A stretch of DNA of 64,000 nt from Parvibaculum sedimenti. GTDB taxonomy: Bacteria > Pseudomonadota > Alphaproteobacteria > Parvibaculales > Parvibaculaceae. Shown in pieces: positions 10,013 to 19,185 of this stretch; position 1 is the first letter of the stretch, and every line of letters starts with the position of its first letter. The translations under genes were made by a program, and so were the position numbers. The notes below the pieces were generated by a model. That model was not told the DNA's origin. It did no database searches and worked only from the letters and a program-made list of their open reading frames with translations. The stretch is taken from NCBI RefSeq assembly GCF_009184905.1, contig NZ_WESC01000008.1, positions 62,001-126,000 on the forward strand, in the 5' to 3' direction.

Positions 10013-10390
10013 ATGAGCGAGATCCGTTTCACCGACCAGCATGAATGGGTGCGCGTCGACGGCGATGTTGCCACGGTCGGCATCACCGACTACGCGCAGG
10101 AACAGCTGGGCGACGTCGTTTATGTCGAGCTTCCGGAAGTTGGCAAGACCATCGCGCAGGGCGACGAAGCTGCCGTGGTCGAAAGCGTGAAGGCCGCCAG
10201 TGAGGTCTATGCCCCCGTTTCCGGCGAGGTCGTCGAGGTCAATGCCGATCTCGAAGGCGCACCAGGCGGCGTCAATGAAGATGCGATGGGCAAGGGTTGG
10301 TTCGTGAAGCTGAAGCTTTCCGACAAGTCCGAGCTTGCGAAGCTGATGGATGAAGACGCCTACAAGAGCTTCGTCGAAGGTCTCGCCTGA
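10013..10390 (+). CDS. gcvH: Glycine cleavage system H protein (lipoyl carrier)
   Basis: The 125-residue H protein shuttles the methylamine group on a lipoyl arm between the P, T and L proteins. The lipoylated lysine is Lys60 in [14 protein letters not shown]. The fold marks [13 protein letters not shown] and [12 protein letters not shown] are present, and length is typical. An AGAG-rich SD precedes the ATG. It is second in the gcv operon; gcvPA begins 25 bp after its stop. Confidence 0.97.
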   Translation: MSEIRFTDQHEWVRVDGDVATVGITDYAQEQLGDVVYVELPEVGKTIAQGDEAAVVESVKAASEVYAPVSGEVVEVNADLEGAPGGVNEDAMGKGWFVKLKLSDKSELAKLMDEDAYKSFVEGLA

Positions 10391-10415
10391 TTTCTTTCAA
10401 AATAACGGTGCCACC

Positions 10416-11762
10416 ATGCGCTACCTGCCACTGACCCCTGCCGACCGCCGCGAAATGCTCGGCGTTATCGGCGCGAAGAGCGTCGACGATCTTTTCCGCG
10501 ATGTGCCGGAGCGCGCCCGGCGCGACGGTTTCGTCGATCTGCCACGGCGACAGGGCGAACTCGAAGTCGAGCGCGCGCTGACCAAGATGGCGGCGAAGAA
10601 TGTTTCGGCGGGCTCCGTTCCCTTCTTCATCGGCGGCGGCGCCTATTGCCATCATGTGCCATCGGTGGTCGATCATCTGATTCAGCGTTCGGAGTTCCTG
10701 ACCTCCTACACGCCCTATCAGCCGGAGATCACGCAGGGTACGCTGCAATATCTCTTCGAGTTCCAGACGCAGGTTGCGCTGCTGACTGGCATGGATGTCG
10801 CCAATGCGTCCATGTATGACGGCTCGACGGCATGTGCCGAAGCGGTGCTGATGGCGCATCGCGTGACGAAGCGGAAGAAGGCAGTGCTTTCCGGCACGCT
10901 GCACCCGCATTATCGCGCCGTCGTCGAAAATCTCTGCGAGGCCGGTGGCGATCCCGTCGAGGCGCTGGCGCCCGCGCTGCCCGGCAAGACCGAAGACATC
11001 ATCTCGCGCATTGCCGACGACACGAGTTGCGTCGTCGTGCAGACGCCGTCTTACTTCGGCGAACTCATCGACCTTCGCGCCATCGCGGATGCCGCGCACG
11101 CCAAGGGCGCGCTGCTCATCGCCGTGGTGCCGGAAGTCGTCTCGCTTGGTCTTGTCACGCCGCCCGGCGAGATGGGCGCCGACGTCGTGGTTGGCGAAGG
11201 TCAGTCGATCGGCAACGGGCTCAACTTCGGCGGACCCTATGTCGGCCTCTTCGCCACGCGCACGAAATATGTGCGCCAGATGCCGGGCCGCCTCTGCGGT
11301 CAGACGGTCGATGCAGAGGGCAAGCGCGGCTTCGTGCTGACGCTTTCGACGCGCGAGCAGCATATCCGCCGCGAAAAGGCGACTTCGAATATCTGCACCA
11401 ATTCCGGTCTCTGTGCGCTCGCCTTCACGATCCATCTGTCGCTGCTGGGCGAGGACGGGTTCAAGCAGCTGGCGCGGATCAATCACGCGAATGCGGTGAA
11501 GCTCGGCAGGGCGCTTTCGGGCGTTGCGGGTGTCGAACTCCTGAATGGAGCCTTCTTCAACGAATTCACGATCCGGTTGCCGAAGTCAGCGACGGCTGTC
11601 GTCGATGCACTGGCGGACAAGGGCGTGCTCGGCGGTCTGCCGGCGAGCCGGCTCATTCCGGGCGATGCTTCGCTTGAGAATCTGCTTATCGTCGCTTCGA
11701 CTGAAATCAATACCGATCACGACCGCGCCGACTTTGTGGCTGCGCTGAAGGAGGTGCTCTGA
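10416..11762 (+). CDS. gcvPA: Glycine dehydrogenase (decarboxylating) subunit 1
   Basis: The 448-residue protein is the alpha half of the split P protein, which decarboxylates glycine with PLP. It starts [15 protein letters not shown] and shows the family segments [47 protein letters not shown] and the [18 protein letters not shown] region. The ATG at 10416 was picked because this N-terminus is conserved; the frame extends back into gcvH. Its TGA overlaps the gcvPB ATG by one base (TGATG), which points to coupled synthesis of the two subunits. Confidence 0.96.
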   Translation: MRYLPLTPADRREMLGVIGAKSVDDLFRDVPERARRDGFVDLPRRQGELEVERALTKMAAKNVSAGSVPFFIGGGAYCHHVPSVVDHLIQRSEFLTSYTPYQPEITQGTLQYLFEFQTQVALLTGMDVANASMYDGSTACAEAVLMAHRVTKRKKAVLSGTLHPHYRAVVENLCEAGGDPVEALAPALPGKTEDIISRIADDTSCVVVQTPSYFGELIDLRAIADAAHAKGALLIAVVPEVVSLGLVTPPGEMGADVVVGEGQSIGNGLNFGGPYVGLFATRTKYVRQMPGRLCGQTVDAEGKRGFVLTLSTREQHIRREKATSNICTNSGLCALAFTIHLSLLGEDGFKQLARINHANAVKLGRALSGVAGVELLNGAFFNEFTIRLPKSATAVVDALADKGVLGGLPASRLIPGDASLENLLIVASTEINTDHDRADFVAALKEVL

Positions 11763-13339
11763 TGTCCGGCATGAACAATCAGGGCCGTCCCACGGCTGCG
11801 GGTGAAGCTGGATCGAGCGATTTCGAAACCTTCACCGGAAACAAGGGGCTTCGCCTCGAAGAGCCGTTGATTTTCGAACTCGACAATCCGGGCGCGACCG
11901 GCGTCGATCTCGACGAGCCGGAGGGCTATGAGCCGAAGCTCGGCGCTTTCGAGCGCAAGGCGCGGATCGGTCTTCCAGGCATGTCGGAGCCCGATGTGAT
12001 GCGCCATTACGTGCGCCTCTCGCGCAAGAACTACTCGATCGACGCGGGTCTCTATCCGCTCGGTTCCTGCACGATGAAGCACAATCCGCGCCTCAACGAA
12101 AAGATGGCGCGGCTGCCGGGCTTCGCGGATGTGCATCCGCTCCAGCCGCAGAAGACGGTGCAGGGCGCGCTGGAGTTGATGGACACGCTCGCCCATTGGC
12201 TGAAGGAGCTGACCGGCATGCCCGCGGTTGCCATGTCGCCCAAGGCAGGCGCTCATGGCGAGCTATGTGGCATGATGGCGATCCGCGCCGCGCTGGTCGC
12301 ACGCGGCGAAGGCGACAAGCGCACACGCATTCTCGTGCCGGAATCGGCGCATGGCACCAATCCGGCGACCGCCGCGCTTCTTCAGTACAAGGTCGATGCG
12401 ATCCCGGCGACGGCGGACGGACGCGTCGATCTCGCGGCCTTCAAGGCGAAGCTCGGACCGGATGTCGCCGCGATCATGCTCACCAATCCGAACACTTGCG
12501 GATTGTTCGAGCGCGATATCATGGAAATTGCCGACGCCGTCCATGAGGCAGGCGCCTATTTCTATTGCGACGGCGCGAATTTCAATGCCATCGTCGGCCG
12601 CGTGCGTCCCGGCGATCTCGGCGTCGATGCGATGCATATCAACCTGCACAAGACCTTCTCGACGCCGCATGGCGGCGGCGGTCCGGGCGCGGGTCCGGTG
12701 GTGCTGTCCGAGGCGCTCGCGCCTTTCGCGCCCTTGCCTTACGTCGTACACGGGGCGGATGGCTTCCGCCTCGTTGAGACGGCGGGAGAGGCCAAGGCCG
12801 ACGGTTCACATCCCTTTGGCCGCATGGTCGCCTTCCATGGCCAGATGGGCATGTTCGTGCGCGCCATGGCCTACATGATGAGCCACGGTTCGGACGGTCT
12901 CAGGCAGGTTGCGGAGGACGCGGTGCTGAACGCGAACTACATTCTCGCTTCGCTGAAGGACCATCTCTCCGCGCCTTTCGAAGGGCCCTGCATGCATGAG
13001 GCGCTTTTCGACGATCGCTTCCTCAAGGGCACGGGCGTTGAGACGCTCGACTTCGCCAAGGCGATGATCGACGAAGGCTACCATCCGATGACCATGTATT
13101 TCCCGCTGGTCGTTCATGGCGCTCTCTTGATCGAGCCGACAGAAACGGAATCGAAGCATACGCTCGACCAGTTCATCGGCACGCTGAAGCATCTCGCTCA
13201 GGCGGCGAAGGGCAACGACAAGTCGCGCTTCACCGGCGCGCCGCATTTCGCGCCACGCCACCGCCTCGACGAAACGCTCGCCGCGCGCAATCCTGTTTTG
13301 CGCTGGCAAGCTGAAACGCCGAAACAAGCGGCGGAATAA
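11762..13339 (+). CDS. gcvPB: Glycine dehydrogenase (decarboxylating) subunit 2
   Basis: The 525-residue protein is the beta half of the P protein and carries PLP. The Schiff-base lysine is Lys297 in INLHKTFSTPHGGGGPG. Other marks are YPLGSCTMKHNPR, SPKAGAHGELCG, ESAHGTNPATA and a C-terminal FPLVVHGALLIEPTETESK. Split P proteins are usual in alphaproteobacteria. It overlaps gcvPA by one base at its start, and its TAA shares one base with the ATG of the next gene. Confidence 0.97.
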   Translation: MSGMNNQGRPTAAGEAGSSDFETFTGNKGLRLEEPLIFELDNPGATGVDLDEPEGYEPKLGAFERKARIGLPGMSEPDVMRHYVRLSRKNYSIDAGLYPLGSCTMKHNPRLNEKMARLPGFADVHPLQPQKTVQGALELMDTLAHWLKELTGMPAVAMSPKAGAHGELCGMMAIRAALVARGEGDKRTRILVPESAHGTNPATAALLQYKVDAIPATADGRVDLAAFKAKLGPDVAAIMLTNPNTCGLFERDIMEIADAVHEAGAYFYCDGANFNAIVGRVRPGDLGVDAMHINLHKTFSTPHGGGGPGAGPVVLSEALAPFAPLPYVVHGADGFRLVETAGEAKADGSHPFGRMVAFHGQMGMFVRAMAYMMSHGSDGLRQVAEDAVLNANYILASLKDHLSAPFEGPCMHEALFDDRFLKGTGVETLDFAKAMIDEGYHPMTMYFPLVVHGALLIEPTETESKHTLDQFIGTLKHLAQAAKGNDKSRFTGAPHFAPRHRLDETLAARNPVLRWQAETPKQAAE

Positions 13340-13893
13340 TGGAAGAAAGGCGCTTCATCGATCTCGCGTTTACCAATGACGTGAACGCGGAGATTCTGGA
13401 GCGCCTTTCATCCCTCTCGCTTCCCGATGCCTGGCTCGTTTCGGGCTCGCTGTTCCAGACGGCATGGAACGCGCTAACGGATCGGGCGCCTGACTACGGC
13501 ATCAAGGATTACGACATCTTCTATTTCGATCCCGACACGAGCTGGGAGGCGGAGGATGACGTCATCAGGCGCTGCGCCGCACTGTTCGCCGATATCGACG
13601 AGACGATCGAGATCCGCAATCAGGCGCGGGTGCATCTCTGGTATCCGGAAAAATTCGGACAGGCCTATACGGCGCTCTCGTCGTCATGCGAAGGGATCGA
13701 TCGCTTTCTGATGTCCGTGTCCAAGGTCGGACTGGCGGACGATGGAAGGTTCTACGCGCCGGAGGGACTTTCGGACGTTGAGGCCATGACGATCCGTCCC
13801 TCCGGAGGGCCGTTCTTTCATGCCGGCGTCTATGCGCTGAAGGCCGCGCGGTGGAAGGCGAAGTGGCCGGAGCTGACGGTGCTTCCGGCCTGA
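13339..13893 (+). CDS. Nucleotidyltransferase-like protein (DUF925/NTP_transf_6)
   Basis: The 184-residue protein resembles the nucleotidyltransferase-like family PF06042 (COG3575): AWLVSGSLFQTAWN, then GIKDYDIFYFDPDTSWEAED with the Asp-x-Asp-like YDIFYFD segment, IEIRNQARVHLWYPEKFG and TIRPSGGPFFHAGVYALKAARWK. Substrate and reaction are unknown. Its ATG overlaps the gcvPB stop (TAATG), so it is probably translated with gcvPB and falls under the glycine riboswitch. No link with glycine cleavage is established. Confidence 0.83.
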   Translation: MEERRFIDLAFTNDVNAEILERLSSLSLPDAWLVSGSLFQTAWNALTDRAPDYGIKDYDIFYFDPDTSWEAEDDVIRRCAALFADIDETIEIRNQARVHLWYPEKFGQAYTALSSSCEGIDRFLMSVSKVGLADDGRFYAPEGLSDVEAMTIRPSGGPFFHAGVYALKAARWKAKWPELTVLPA

Positions 13894-13895
13894 CC

Positions 13896-14678
13896 TCAGG
13901 CGGATTTCAACCGCTCCACGAAAAACGCGATCACGCGCTTGGCCGCCTCCTTTGTCGGCTGGCCGTCTTCGTCGATCAGGTCTTCGGTCAGCACCGAGTG
14001 GGGCCTGGGCTCCGGCGATTTGGGATTGGCATATTTGTCGTCGATCTCGATTCCCTCGAATGCGTCGCCCAGCTCGCGCTGCAGGGTTTCGAAGCGCTCA
14101 TGCGGCGAGGTGGCGTCGCCCTTGAAACGCAGACCGAGCACCTTGTCGCCTTTCGCGCAGCGGTCCTTCAGGCAGGCGAGTTCTTCCGGGCTTACATGAA
14201 GCGCTGCCTTGCGCTCGGCTCCGAAGGGGAAGGGGAGCGAAGGCTGCGAAAGCACCGGCGCCATGAGTACCGGCTCCATCATCATCGACAGTGCGAAATT
14301 GCCGGAAAAGCACATTCCGATGGCGCCGACGCCCTTGCCGCCCGCTTCTTCGTGGGCGTGGCGGGCAAGCGCGCGCAACCAGTCCGTCACGGGGCTCGAG
14401 CGATGGCTTGCGAGCACATGGAATTCGCGGCTGATACAGACCTTGGCGAGCGACTTCACAACGTAGGCGACGCTCGGTCCCGGTCCAGCGTCTCCGACGA
14501 GGAGGGGCATGTAGACCCGAAAGCCTGCCTCAACGACCCAATCGGCGAAGCGCACTACGTTTGGCGTAATGCCCGGAATCTCATGGATGACGATGACTGC
14601 GGGGCCTGACCCTCGCACATAGACAGGCTTCGTCACGCCCTCATGGGTGAACTCGGTTGGCGTGTAGTCGCTGAGCAT
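13896..14678 (-). CDS. Dienelactone hydrolase family protein
   Basis: The 260-residue alpha/beta hydrolase has the dienelactone-hydrolase layout: AVIVIHEIPGITPN oxyanion segment, GMCFSGNFAL with a cysteine nucleophile, Asp in FKGDATSPHERF and a C-terminal His in PRPHSVLTED. The Cys-Asp-His triad is typical of this family. The substrate cannot be told from context. It starts at ATG 14678 and ends two bases from the convergent gcv-operon nucleotidyltransferase-like gene. It lies beyond the terminator of the atp operon, so it has its own promoter. Confidence 0.9.
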   Translation of the reverse strand: MLSDYTPTEFTHEGVTKPVYVRGSGPAVIVIHEIPGITPNVVRFADWVVEAGFRVYMPLLVGDAGPGPSVAYVVKSLAKVCISREFHVLASHRSSPVTDWLRALARHAHEEAGGKGVGAIGMCFSGNFALSMMMEPVLMAPVLSQPSLPFPFGAERKAALHVSPEELACLKDRCAKGDKVLGLRFKGDATSPHERFETLQRELGDAFEGIEIDDKYANPKSPEPRPHSVLTEDLIDEDGQPTKEAAKRVIAFFVERLKSA

Positions 14679-14736
14679 GTCGCCCTCCCCTGCGGCCTTG
14701 CGATGAGGCTAGCGGAGGGGAAGGGAAGGAGCCAAA

Positions 14737-14768
14737 CAAAAACCCCGCCACGAGGGCGGGGTTCTGGT
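14737..14768 (-). terminator. Terminator of the atp F0 operon
   Basis: AACCCCGCC at 14741-14749 pairs with GGCGGGGTT at 14755-14763 around a five-base loop. Read on the minus strand, the stem is followed by a T-rich run (TTTTTGTTTGG), which fits termination after atpF. Confidence 0.88.
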
Positions 14769-14788
14769 CTCGGCTGTTTCGAGAAAGC

Positions 14789-15280
14789 TCAGTGGAGCTT
14801 CGACGAAAGTTCCGAAATCGAGGCTTCCACGATGCCGGCATCTTTCGCGGCATCGACCTTCTCCGCGATCAGCTTGTACGCGGCGCTGACGGCGATGTCG
14901 GCGGCGACGGCACGAACTTCCTGCAGGGCCTGGGTCTCTGCCTGACGGATCTTGTCCTCGGCAACCTGCTGACGACGCTCGACGAGCGCCTTGAGGTTGG
15001 CCTGGGTGTCGGCCGCGAGACGTTCCGCTTCGGCCTTAGCCTGGGCGACGATCTCGTCAGCTTCTTTCATCGCTTCCGTCTGCTTGCGCTGGTAGGAGGC
15101 GAGGAGCTGTTGCGCCTCTTCACGCAGACGGCGAGCTTGCTCAAGTTCGTCGGCGATCTCGGTCGACCGCTTGTCGAGCTGAGCCGCGAGCATGCCCGGC
15201 ACCTTCATATAGATCAGGATGCCAATAAAGATGAGGAGCGCGACAAGGACCCAGAACTGGCCAGTGGCGAGAAATTCCAT
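14789..15280 (-). CDS. atpF: ATP synthase F0 subunit b
   Basis: The 163-residue peripheral-stalk subunit has one N-terminal membrane helix (FWVLVALLIFIGILIYM) and then a long charged coiled coil (LDKRSTEIADELEQARRLREEAQQ). It ties F1 to the membrane sector as a heterodimer with b'. It is the last gene of atpI-B-E-G-F and is followed by a strong terminator. The F1 genes are not in the window, as usual for alphaproteobacteria where F0 and F1 operons are separate. Confidence 0.95.
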   Translation of the reverse strand: MEFLATGQFWVLVALLIFIGILIYMKVPGMLAAQLDKRSTEIADELEQARRLREEAQQLLASYQRKQTEAMKEADEIVAQAKAEAERLAADTQANLKALVERRQQVAEDKIRQAETQALQEVRAVAADIAVSAAYKLIAEKVDAAKDAGIVEASISELSSKLH

Positions 15281-15284
15281 GTTC

Positions 15285-15908
15285 CTAGCTCCGCTTCAGG
15301 GCGGCATCGACCGCGTTTTCGGTCGCTGCCTTGTCGGCATCCTCGCCGAGCAGGCGAGTGACAATGGCGCCGGCGACATCGACCGCCACGAGACGGACAT
15401 TGGCAAGAGCCGCTGTCTTCGTCGCGGCAATGCTCGCTTCCGCAGCAGCGATCTTCCCGGCAAGGCTGGCTTCAGACTCGTGACGCTGCTTGTCGGTTTC
15501 GGCCGTCAGACGGTCGCGCGTTTCCTGCGCGATCGCATGAGCCTTGGCGCGAGCCTCGGCAAAGGCCTTTTCGTAAGCCGCGATAGCTGCGTCGGTCTGC
15601 GCCTTGGCGGAACCCGCCTGCTCCAGATCCGACGAGATACGTTTACGCCGTTCCTCGATCACGCGGGCGATACGCGGCAACGCGAGCCGCGACATCAGCA
15701 GATAGAGGACGCCGAAAACGAGAACGAGCCAGATGACCTGCGAAGAGAAGGTCTGGGCATTGAACGGAGGAAACCCTCCGCTATGCGCCTCTTGCGGCAC
15801 ACCCGTTTCCGTCGTGACGTGCTCATGTGCAGCGTCTGCCGCACCGGGCATCTCGCCGGTCGGGGTGTCGGTGGTCACGCCTTCATTGACCGCCATATCT
15901 TGGGCCAT
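15285..15908 (-). CDS. atpG: ATP synthase F0 subunit b'
   Basis: The 207-residue protein has an N-terminal Ala/Glu/Thr-rich extension of about 50 residues, one membrane helix (VIWLVLVFGVLYLLMSRLALPRI) and a coiled coil beginning VIEERRKRISSDLEQAGSAKAQ. This is the b' form found with b in photosynthetic bacteria, cyanobacteria and alphaproteobacteria. It lies four bases upstream of atpF and 68 bases after atpE. The symbol atpG is used for b' in many alphaproteobacterial annotations (atpX or atpF2 elsewhere). Confidence 0.94.
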   Translation of the reverse strand: MAQDMAVNEGVTTDTPTGEMPGAADAAHEHVTTETGVPQEAHSGGFPPFNAQTFSSQVIWLVLVFGVLYLLMSRLALPRIARVIEERRKRISSDLEQAGSAKAQTDAAIAAYEKAFAEARAKAHAIAQETRDRLTAETDKQRHESEASLAGKIAAAEASIAATKTAALANVRLVAVDVAGAIVTRLLGEDADKAATENAVDAALKRS

Positions 15909-15976
15909 TTGGGACTCCAGTCAGGCTCAACTCAAGCTGGCCGCCCGAAAGCGGCCAGCATTCCGCGGAAGATCAA

Positions 15977-16204
15977 TCAGACTGCGAAGAGAAGGATCAG
16001 CGCGACGAGCAGCGAGAAGATGCCGAGCGCTTCCGTCACGGCGAAGCCGAAAATCAGGCGGCCGAACTGGCCGTCAGCGGCGGACGGATTGCGCAGCGCG
16101 CCAGCGAGGTAGTTGCCGAAAATCGTGCCGAGGCCGATGCCCGCGCCACCCATGCCGAGGCAAGCGATGCCGGCGCCGATGTACTTTGCTGCGATGGGAT
16201 CCAT
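15977..16204 (-). CDS. atpE: ATP synthase F0 subunit c
   Basis: The 75-residue proteolipid forms the rotary ring: two membrane helices with a polar [12 protein letters not shown] loop. The ion-binding carboxylate is the glutamate in [11 protein letters not shown]. The ring helix-1 motif [17 protein letters not shown] is standard. The ATG at 16204 was chosen because [12 protein letters not shown] is the family start and an AAGGAG SD lies eight bases upstream; the frame continues 25 codons further back without family similarity. A 96-bp gap separates it from atpB. Confidence 0.96.
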   Translation of the reverse strand: MDPIAAKYIGAGIACLGMGGAGIGLGTIFGNYLAGALRNPSAADGQFGRLIFGFAVTEALGIFSLLVALILLFAV

Positions 16205-16300
16205 AGTGAAGTGCTCCTTCAGGGTTGTCCGGTTAGTCCTTGGGAACGGCGAAATGCCGAACCAAACTCTTTCATTCAAATACAGGCTTCGCGTCGCGCC

Positions 16301-17080
16301 TCAGTGGCCGGGGTGCATCGCGTCGTGGAGATACATGCAGGTCAGGATCGCGAAAACATAGGCCTGCAGCGCGGCGACCAGAAGCTCAAGTCCCGTCAGC
16401 GCCACGATCATCGCCATCGGCAGAACGGCGCCGACATAACCGACCGTGCCCATTGCACCGAAGGTGAGGACGAAGCCGGCGAAGACTTCGAGCGTGATGT
16501 GACCCGCGAGCATGTTCGCGAAAAGACGGACGGAGTGGCTGATCGGGCGCGAGATGTAGGAAATGACTTCGATCGCGACCACGAGCGGCAGAAGGACCAC
16601 TGGCACACCCGACGGCACGAAAAGGCGGAAGAATTTGAAGCCGTGGAGGTAGATGCCGGTAAGCGTCACGCCGAGGAACACGGTGATCGCCAGCGCGAAG
16701 GTGACGATGATGTGGCTCGTGGCGGTGAAGGCGTAGGGGAAGAGGCCGATCACGTTCGTGCAGAAGATGAACATGAAGAGCGTGAAGACGAAGGGGAAGA
16801 AGCGGATCGCCTCATGGCCGGCATTGTCGCGGACCATGTTGTAGATGAATTCGTAAAACATCTCGGCGGCGGCCTGGAAGCGGCCGGGAACCATCGCCTT
16901 GCGGCCCATCGCCAGAACCGTGAAAGCGGTCACGACGCAGGCCGTCACCACCATCCAGAGGCTCGAATTGGTAAAGGAGGCGTCATAGCCCCCGATCTGC
17001 AGCGGAACGATCTTGTGGATCATGAACTGGTGCAACGGATCGACGGGGAAACTACCCGCGTGTTCGGCTTCTGCTGCCAC
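16301..17080 (-). CDS. atpB: ATP synthase F0 subunit a
   Basis: The 259-residue membrane subunit forms the proton half-channels against the c ring. It is strongly hydrophobic with five or six helices; the essential arginine lies in the [14 protein letters not shown] segment and the last helices end in [20 protein letters not shown]. The N-terminal [18 protein letters not shown] segment is typical of alphaproteobacteria. The start codon appears to be GTG at 17080. It follows atpI by 11 bases. Confidence 0.95.
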   Translation of the reverse strand: MAAEAEHAGSFPVDPLHQFMIHKIVPLQIGGYDASFTNSSLWMVVTACVVTAFTVLAMGRKAMVPGRFQAAAEMFYEFIYNMVRDNAGHEAIRFFPFVFTLFMFIFCTNVIGLFPYAFTATSHIIVTFALAITVFLGVTLTGIYLHGFKFFRLFVPSGVPVVLLPLVVAIEVISYISRPISHSVRLFANMLAGHITLEVFAGFVLTFGAMGTVGYVGAVLPMAMIVALTGLELLVAALQAYVFAILTCMYLHDAMHPGH

Positions 17081-17091
17081 GGCGCCTGACC

Positions 17092-17499
17092 TTACTTTCT
17101 GTCGACGGGCGATTGCCCGCTCTGATCCTGCTTCACCCCGCCGCTCTTATGGGCTTCATCGTAAGCCCTTGTCGCGCGGAGCACATTTCTCACACCGGCT
17201 ACCGTGCCAAGCCCCGTGAATATGACGAGGCAAAGAGGCATGGTGCCAAAAACCCGATCGAGCCCCCATCCGACGGCCGCCCCAACCACGACGCCCGAAA
17301 TGAATTCCGAGGACAGGCGGAGAGCGACGCTCATATCGGACGGCTTGCTCGGGGCCGTCTCCTTATCCGGCTGAGGACGAGCCCATTTTGCCGTTTTACG
17401 CGCCGCCTGAATCCGTTGATCCAGATCGGCAAGCAATTTGTCGTCGGCAGGCGGCCTGCCTCCGCCATTTCGAATTTCTGTGTCCTTTTTGTCAGCCAA
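17092..17499 (-). CDS. atpI: AtpI-like protein (F0 assembly factor)
   Basis: The 135-residue protein has a charged N-terminus ([19 protein letters not shown]) and two membrane helices ([19 protein letters not shown] and [21 protein letters not shown]). AtpI proteins assist c-ring assembly or Mg uptake. The start seems to be TTG at 17499, with GGAG seven bases upstream. It is the first gene of the operon, and a likely promoter lies about 75 bases further upstream. Confidence 0.9.
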   Translation of the reverse strand: MADKKDTEIRNGGGRPPADDKLLADLDQRIQAARKTAKWARPQPDKETAPSKPSDMSVALRLSSEFISGVVVGAAVGWGLDRVFGTMPLCLVIFTGLGTVAGVRNVLRATRAYDEAHKSGGVKQDQSGQSPVDRK

Positions 17500-17573
17500 A
17501 CTTCCGCTCCGCCGTCAAAAAGGCCCAGCAAAATTGCTTCGAAACCTCGAAAGCCCCGCCTCAAGCCGCGCGC

Positions 17574-17602
17574 ACCCTACTTGCGGGGCAATAGGCTGTC
17601 AA
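17574..17602 (-). promoter_or_regulatory. Predicted sigma-70 promoter of the atpIBEGF operon
   Basis: On the minus strand a perfect TTGACA -35 (17597-17602) is followed after exactly 17 bases by TAGGGT (17574-17579), a weak -10. It is the best promoter in the 255-bp gap before atpI. Confidence 0.55.
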
Positions 17603-17697
17603 GAACCGGGTAACTGTTCTTAAGTCTTTGTGATGAAACGATAATTCGGCGCTCTCTGGTGCTGCGGCAATCGGCGCCACGCCAAGGCCGAGTCGCG

Positions 17698-17735
17698 CCG
17701 CCGGAAGCGCCCCCTTTGGAGGGGGATTCCGGCGG
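17698..17735 (-). terminator. Long hairpin downstream of the flavin monooxygenase gene
   Basis: CCGCCGGAA (17698-17706) pairs perfectly with TTCCGGCGG (17727-17735), with an inner CCCCC/GGGGG stem. There is no T-run on the minus strand, so it may stabilise the mRNA 3' end or act as a poor terminator for the gene ending at 17755. Confidence 0.55.
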
Positions 17736-17754
17736 CGGAATGCGTGTTTCCGGC

Positions 17755-19062
17755 TCAGAATTCCCTTAGTGTGTCCTTGAGCAGCGTCCTGGTGTAGGCC
17801 GTACGGGTCAGACCGCGCTTCTGAAGGGCGGGGACGAGACCCTCGGTGATCTCGATGAGGTATTTCCGGTTGATCCGGTTCGAGGGCGAAGTGATGAGGA
17901 AGCCGTCGCCACCCACGGCCTCCATGGCCTCGCCCATCTTGTCGGCGACCTCATCCGGCGTGCCGACGAGCTCCAGCGAGGCGGAATTGCCGCCTTCGAT
18001 GGTCAATTGACGCAGCGTCTTGTTGCTTCCCCACTGCATGAACTTGTCGAGCGAGCCCTGCTCGCCATTGGTGGTGAGCTTGTAGGGCAACGGTTCATCG
18101 AGGTTGAAGGGAGAGAAGTCGACCTCGGTAAAGGAGCCGTAAAGCGCCAGCGCGCGCTTCAGGAAGAGATCGGAGTGGAGGAGGCGTTCGTGCTTGGCGC
18201 GGGCTTCCTCACTCGTTTCGCCGATGGTGGGGGCGATGAGGAAGAGGACCTTGATGTCGTCCGGGTTGCGTCCCGCCTCGACAGCCTTGGCGCGCACGTC
18301 GTCGCGATAGGCCTTCATGCCCTCGACGCCGTTCGCGACCGCGATGATCGAATCGGCGTGCTTGCCCGCAAAGGCGCGTCCGCGCGGCGAGCCGCCGGCC
18401 TGCAGATAGGTGGGCTTGCCTTGGGGGCAGCGCACGGTGTTCAGCGGCCCGCGCGAGCTGAAATATTTGCCCTTGAAGTTGATGGGCCGGACCTTGGTGA
18501 AGTCGGCATAGGTGTCCGTTTCGTAGTCGCGAACCACCGCGTCCTCATCCCAGCTGCCGAAGAGCTGGTTGACGAGTTCCACATATTCATCGGCCATCTC
18601 GTAGCGCAGTTCGCGCGGCGGGAGCTTGTCCATGCCGAAATTCTGCGCCGCCAGGTCTTCGCCCGAGGTCACGATGTTCCAGCCGAAACGGCCATGTGCG
18701 ATGTGGTCGAGCGTGGCGCAGAGACGCGCGAGCAGAAAGGGCGGATAGGCCATGGTGGAAAGCGTCGCGATAACGCCAAGGTTTTTCGTGGCTGAGCCGA
18801 TGAGTGCGGCAAGCGGCGCCGGATCGTGCTTCGGCGCCATGATCGCCCACTTCAGATAGGCCTCGGTGCTGTGCTGATAAACGTCGGACAGCATCAGCGT
18901 GTCTTCAAGCATGAGAAAATCGAAGCAGGCGCGTTCGAGTTGCTTCGCCATGTCGACATAGAAATCGCCGTCCCACGGCATGCCGTCCGAATGGAACTGG
19001 GCATTCCATTCATCGACGCCGAAATTTGTGAACCAACCCAGATGAAAACGCTTCTTCGACAT
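17755..19062 (-). CDS. LLM-class flavin-dependent monooxygenase (NtaA/SnaA/DszA-like)
   Basis: The 435-residue protein is a bacterial-luciferase-fold oxidoreductase of the NtaA/SnaA/DszA/DmoA group, which uses reduced FMN from a partner reductase. Family marks are HLGWFTNFGVDEWN at the N-terminus, MLEDTLMLSD, ARLCATLDHIAHGRFGWNIVTS, NFKGKYFSSRGPLNTVRCPQGKPTYLQAGGSPRGR and a C-terminal GTPDEVADKM. Members attack chelators, sulfides, sulfones and similar xenobiotics; the substrate here cannot be read from sequence. No flavin reductase gene adjoins it. The ATG at 19062 is preferred over an upstream TTG. It is divergent from a LysR-type regulator gene. Confidence 0.9.
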   Translation of the reverse strand: MSKKRFHLGWFTNFGVDEWNAQFHSDGMPWDGDFYVDMAKQLERACFDFLMLEDTLMLSDVYQHSTEAYLKWAIMAPKHDPAPLAALIGSATKNLGVIATLSTMAYPPFLLARLCATLDHIAHGRFGWNIVTSGEDLAAQNFGMDKLPPRELRYEMADEYVELVNQLFGSWDEDAVVRDYETDTYADFTKVRPINFKGKYFSSRGPLNTVRCPQGKPTYLQAGGSPRGRAFAGKHADSIIAVANGVEGMKAYRDDVRAKAVEAGRNPDDIKVLFLIAPTIGETSEEARAKHERLLHSDLFLKRALALYGSFTEVDFSPFNLDEPLPYKLTTNGEQGSLDKFMQWGSNKTLRQLTIEGGNSASLELVGTPDEVADKMGEAMEAVGGDGFLITSPSNRINRKYLIEITEGLVPALQKRGLTRTAYTRTLLKDTLREF

Positions 19063-19138
19063 CAAAACCCTCTAGTGAACGATACGCCGTTACAGAAAAA
19101 GCATGTCGGTGCTGGCGTTGCTTGAAAAGCATCAAATT

Positions 19139-19148
19139 GTTTGCAAAC
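19139..19148. promoter_or_regulatory. Palindrome between the monooxygenase and LysR genes, candidate LysR site
   Basis: GTTTGCAAAC is a perfect 10-bp palindrome in the 123-bp divergent region, 38 bases before the LysR start. LysR proteins commonly bind such interrupted dyads (T-N11-A type) between themselves and a divergent target. Assignment is by position only. Confidence 0.35.
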
Positions 19149-19185
19149 CTCTGCCATAAAGGCATCGCTTAAAAAGGGGTTCCCC

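Noticed and set aside
8857-11486. Long antisense frames over gcvT and gcvPA
   Set aside because: Shadows of the gcv genes; no ribosome-binding sites or motifs supported them.
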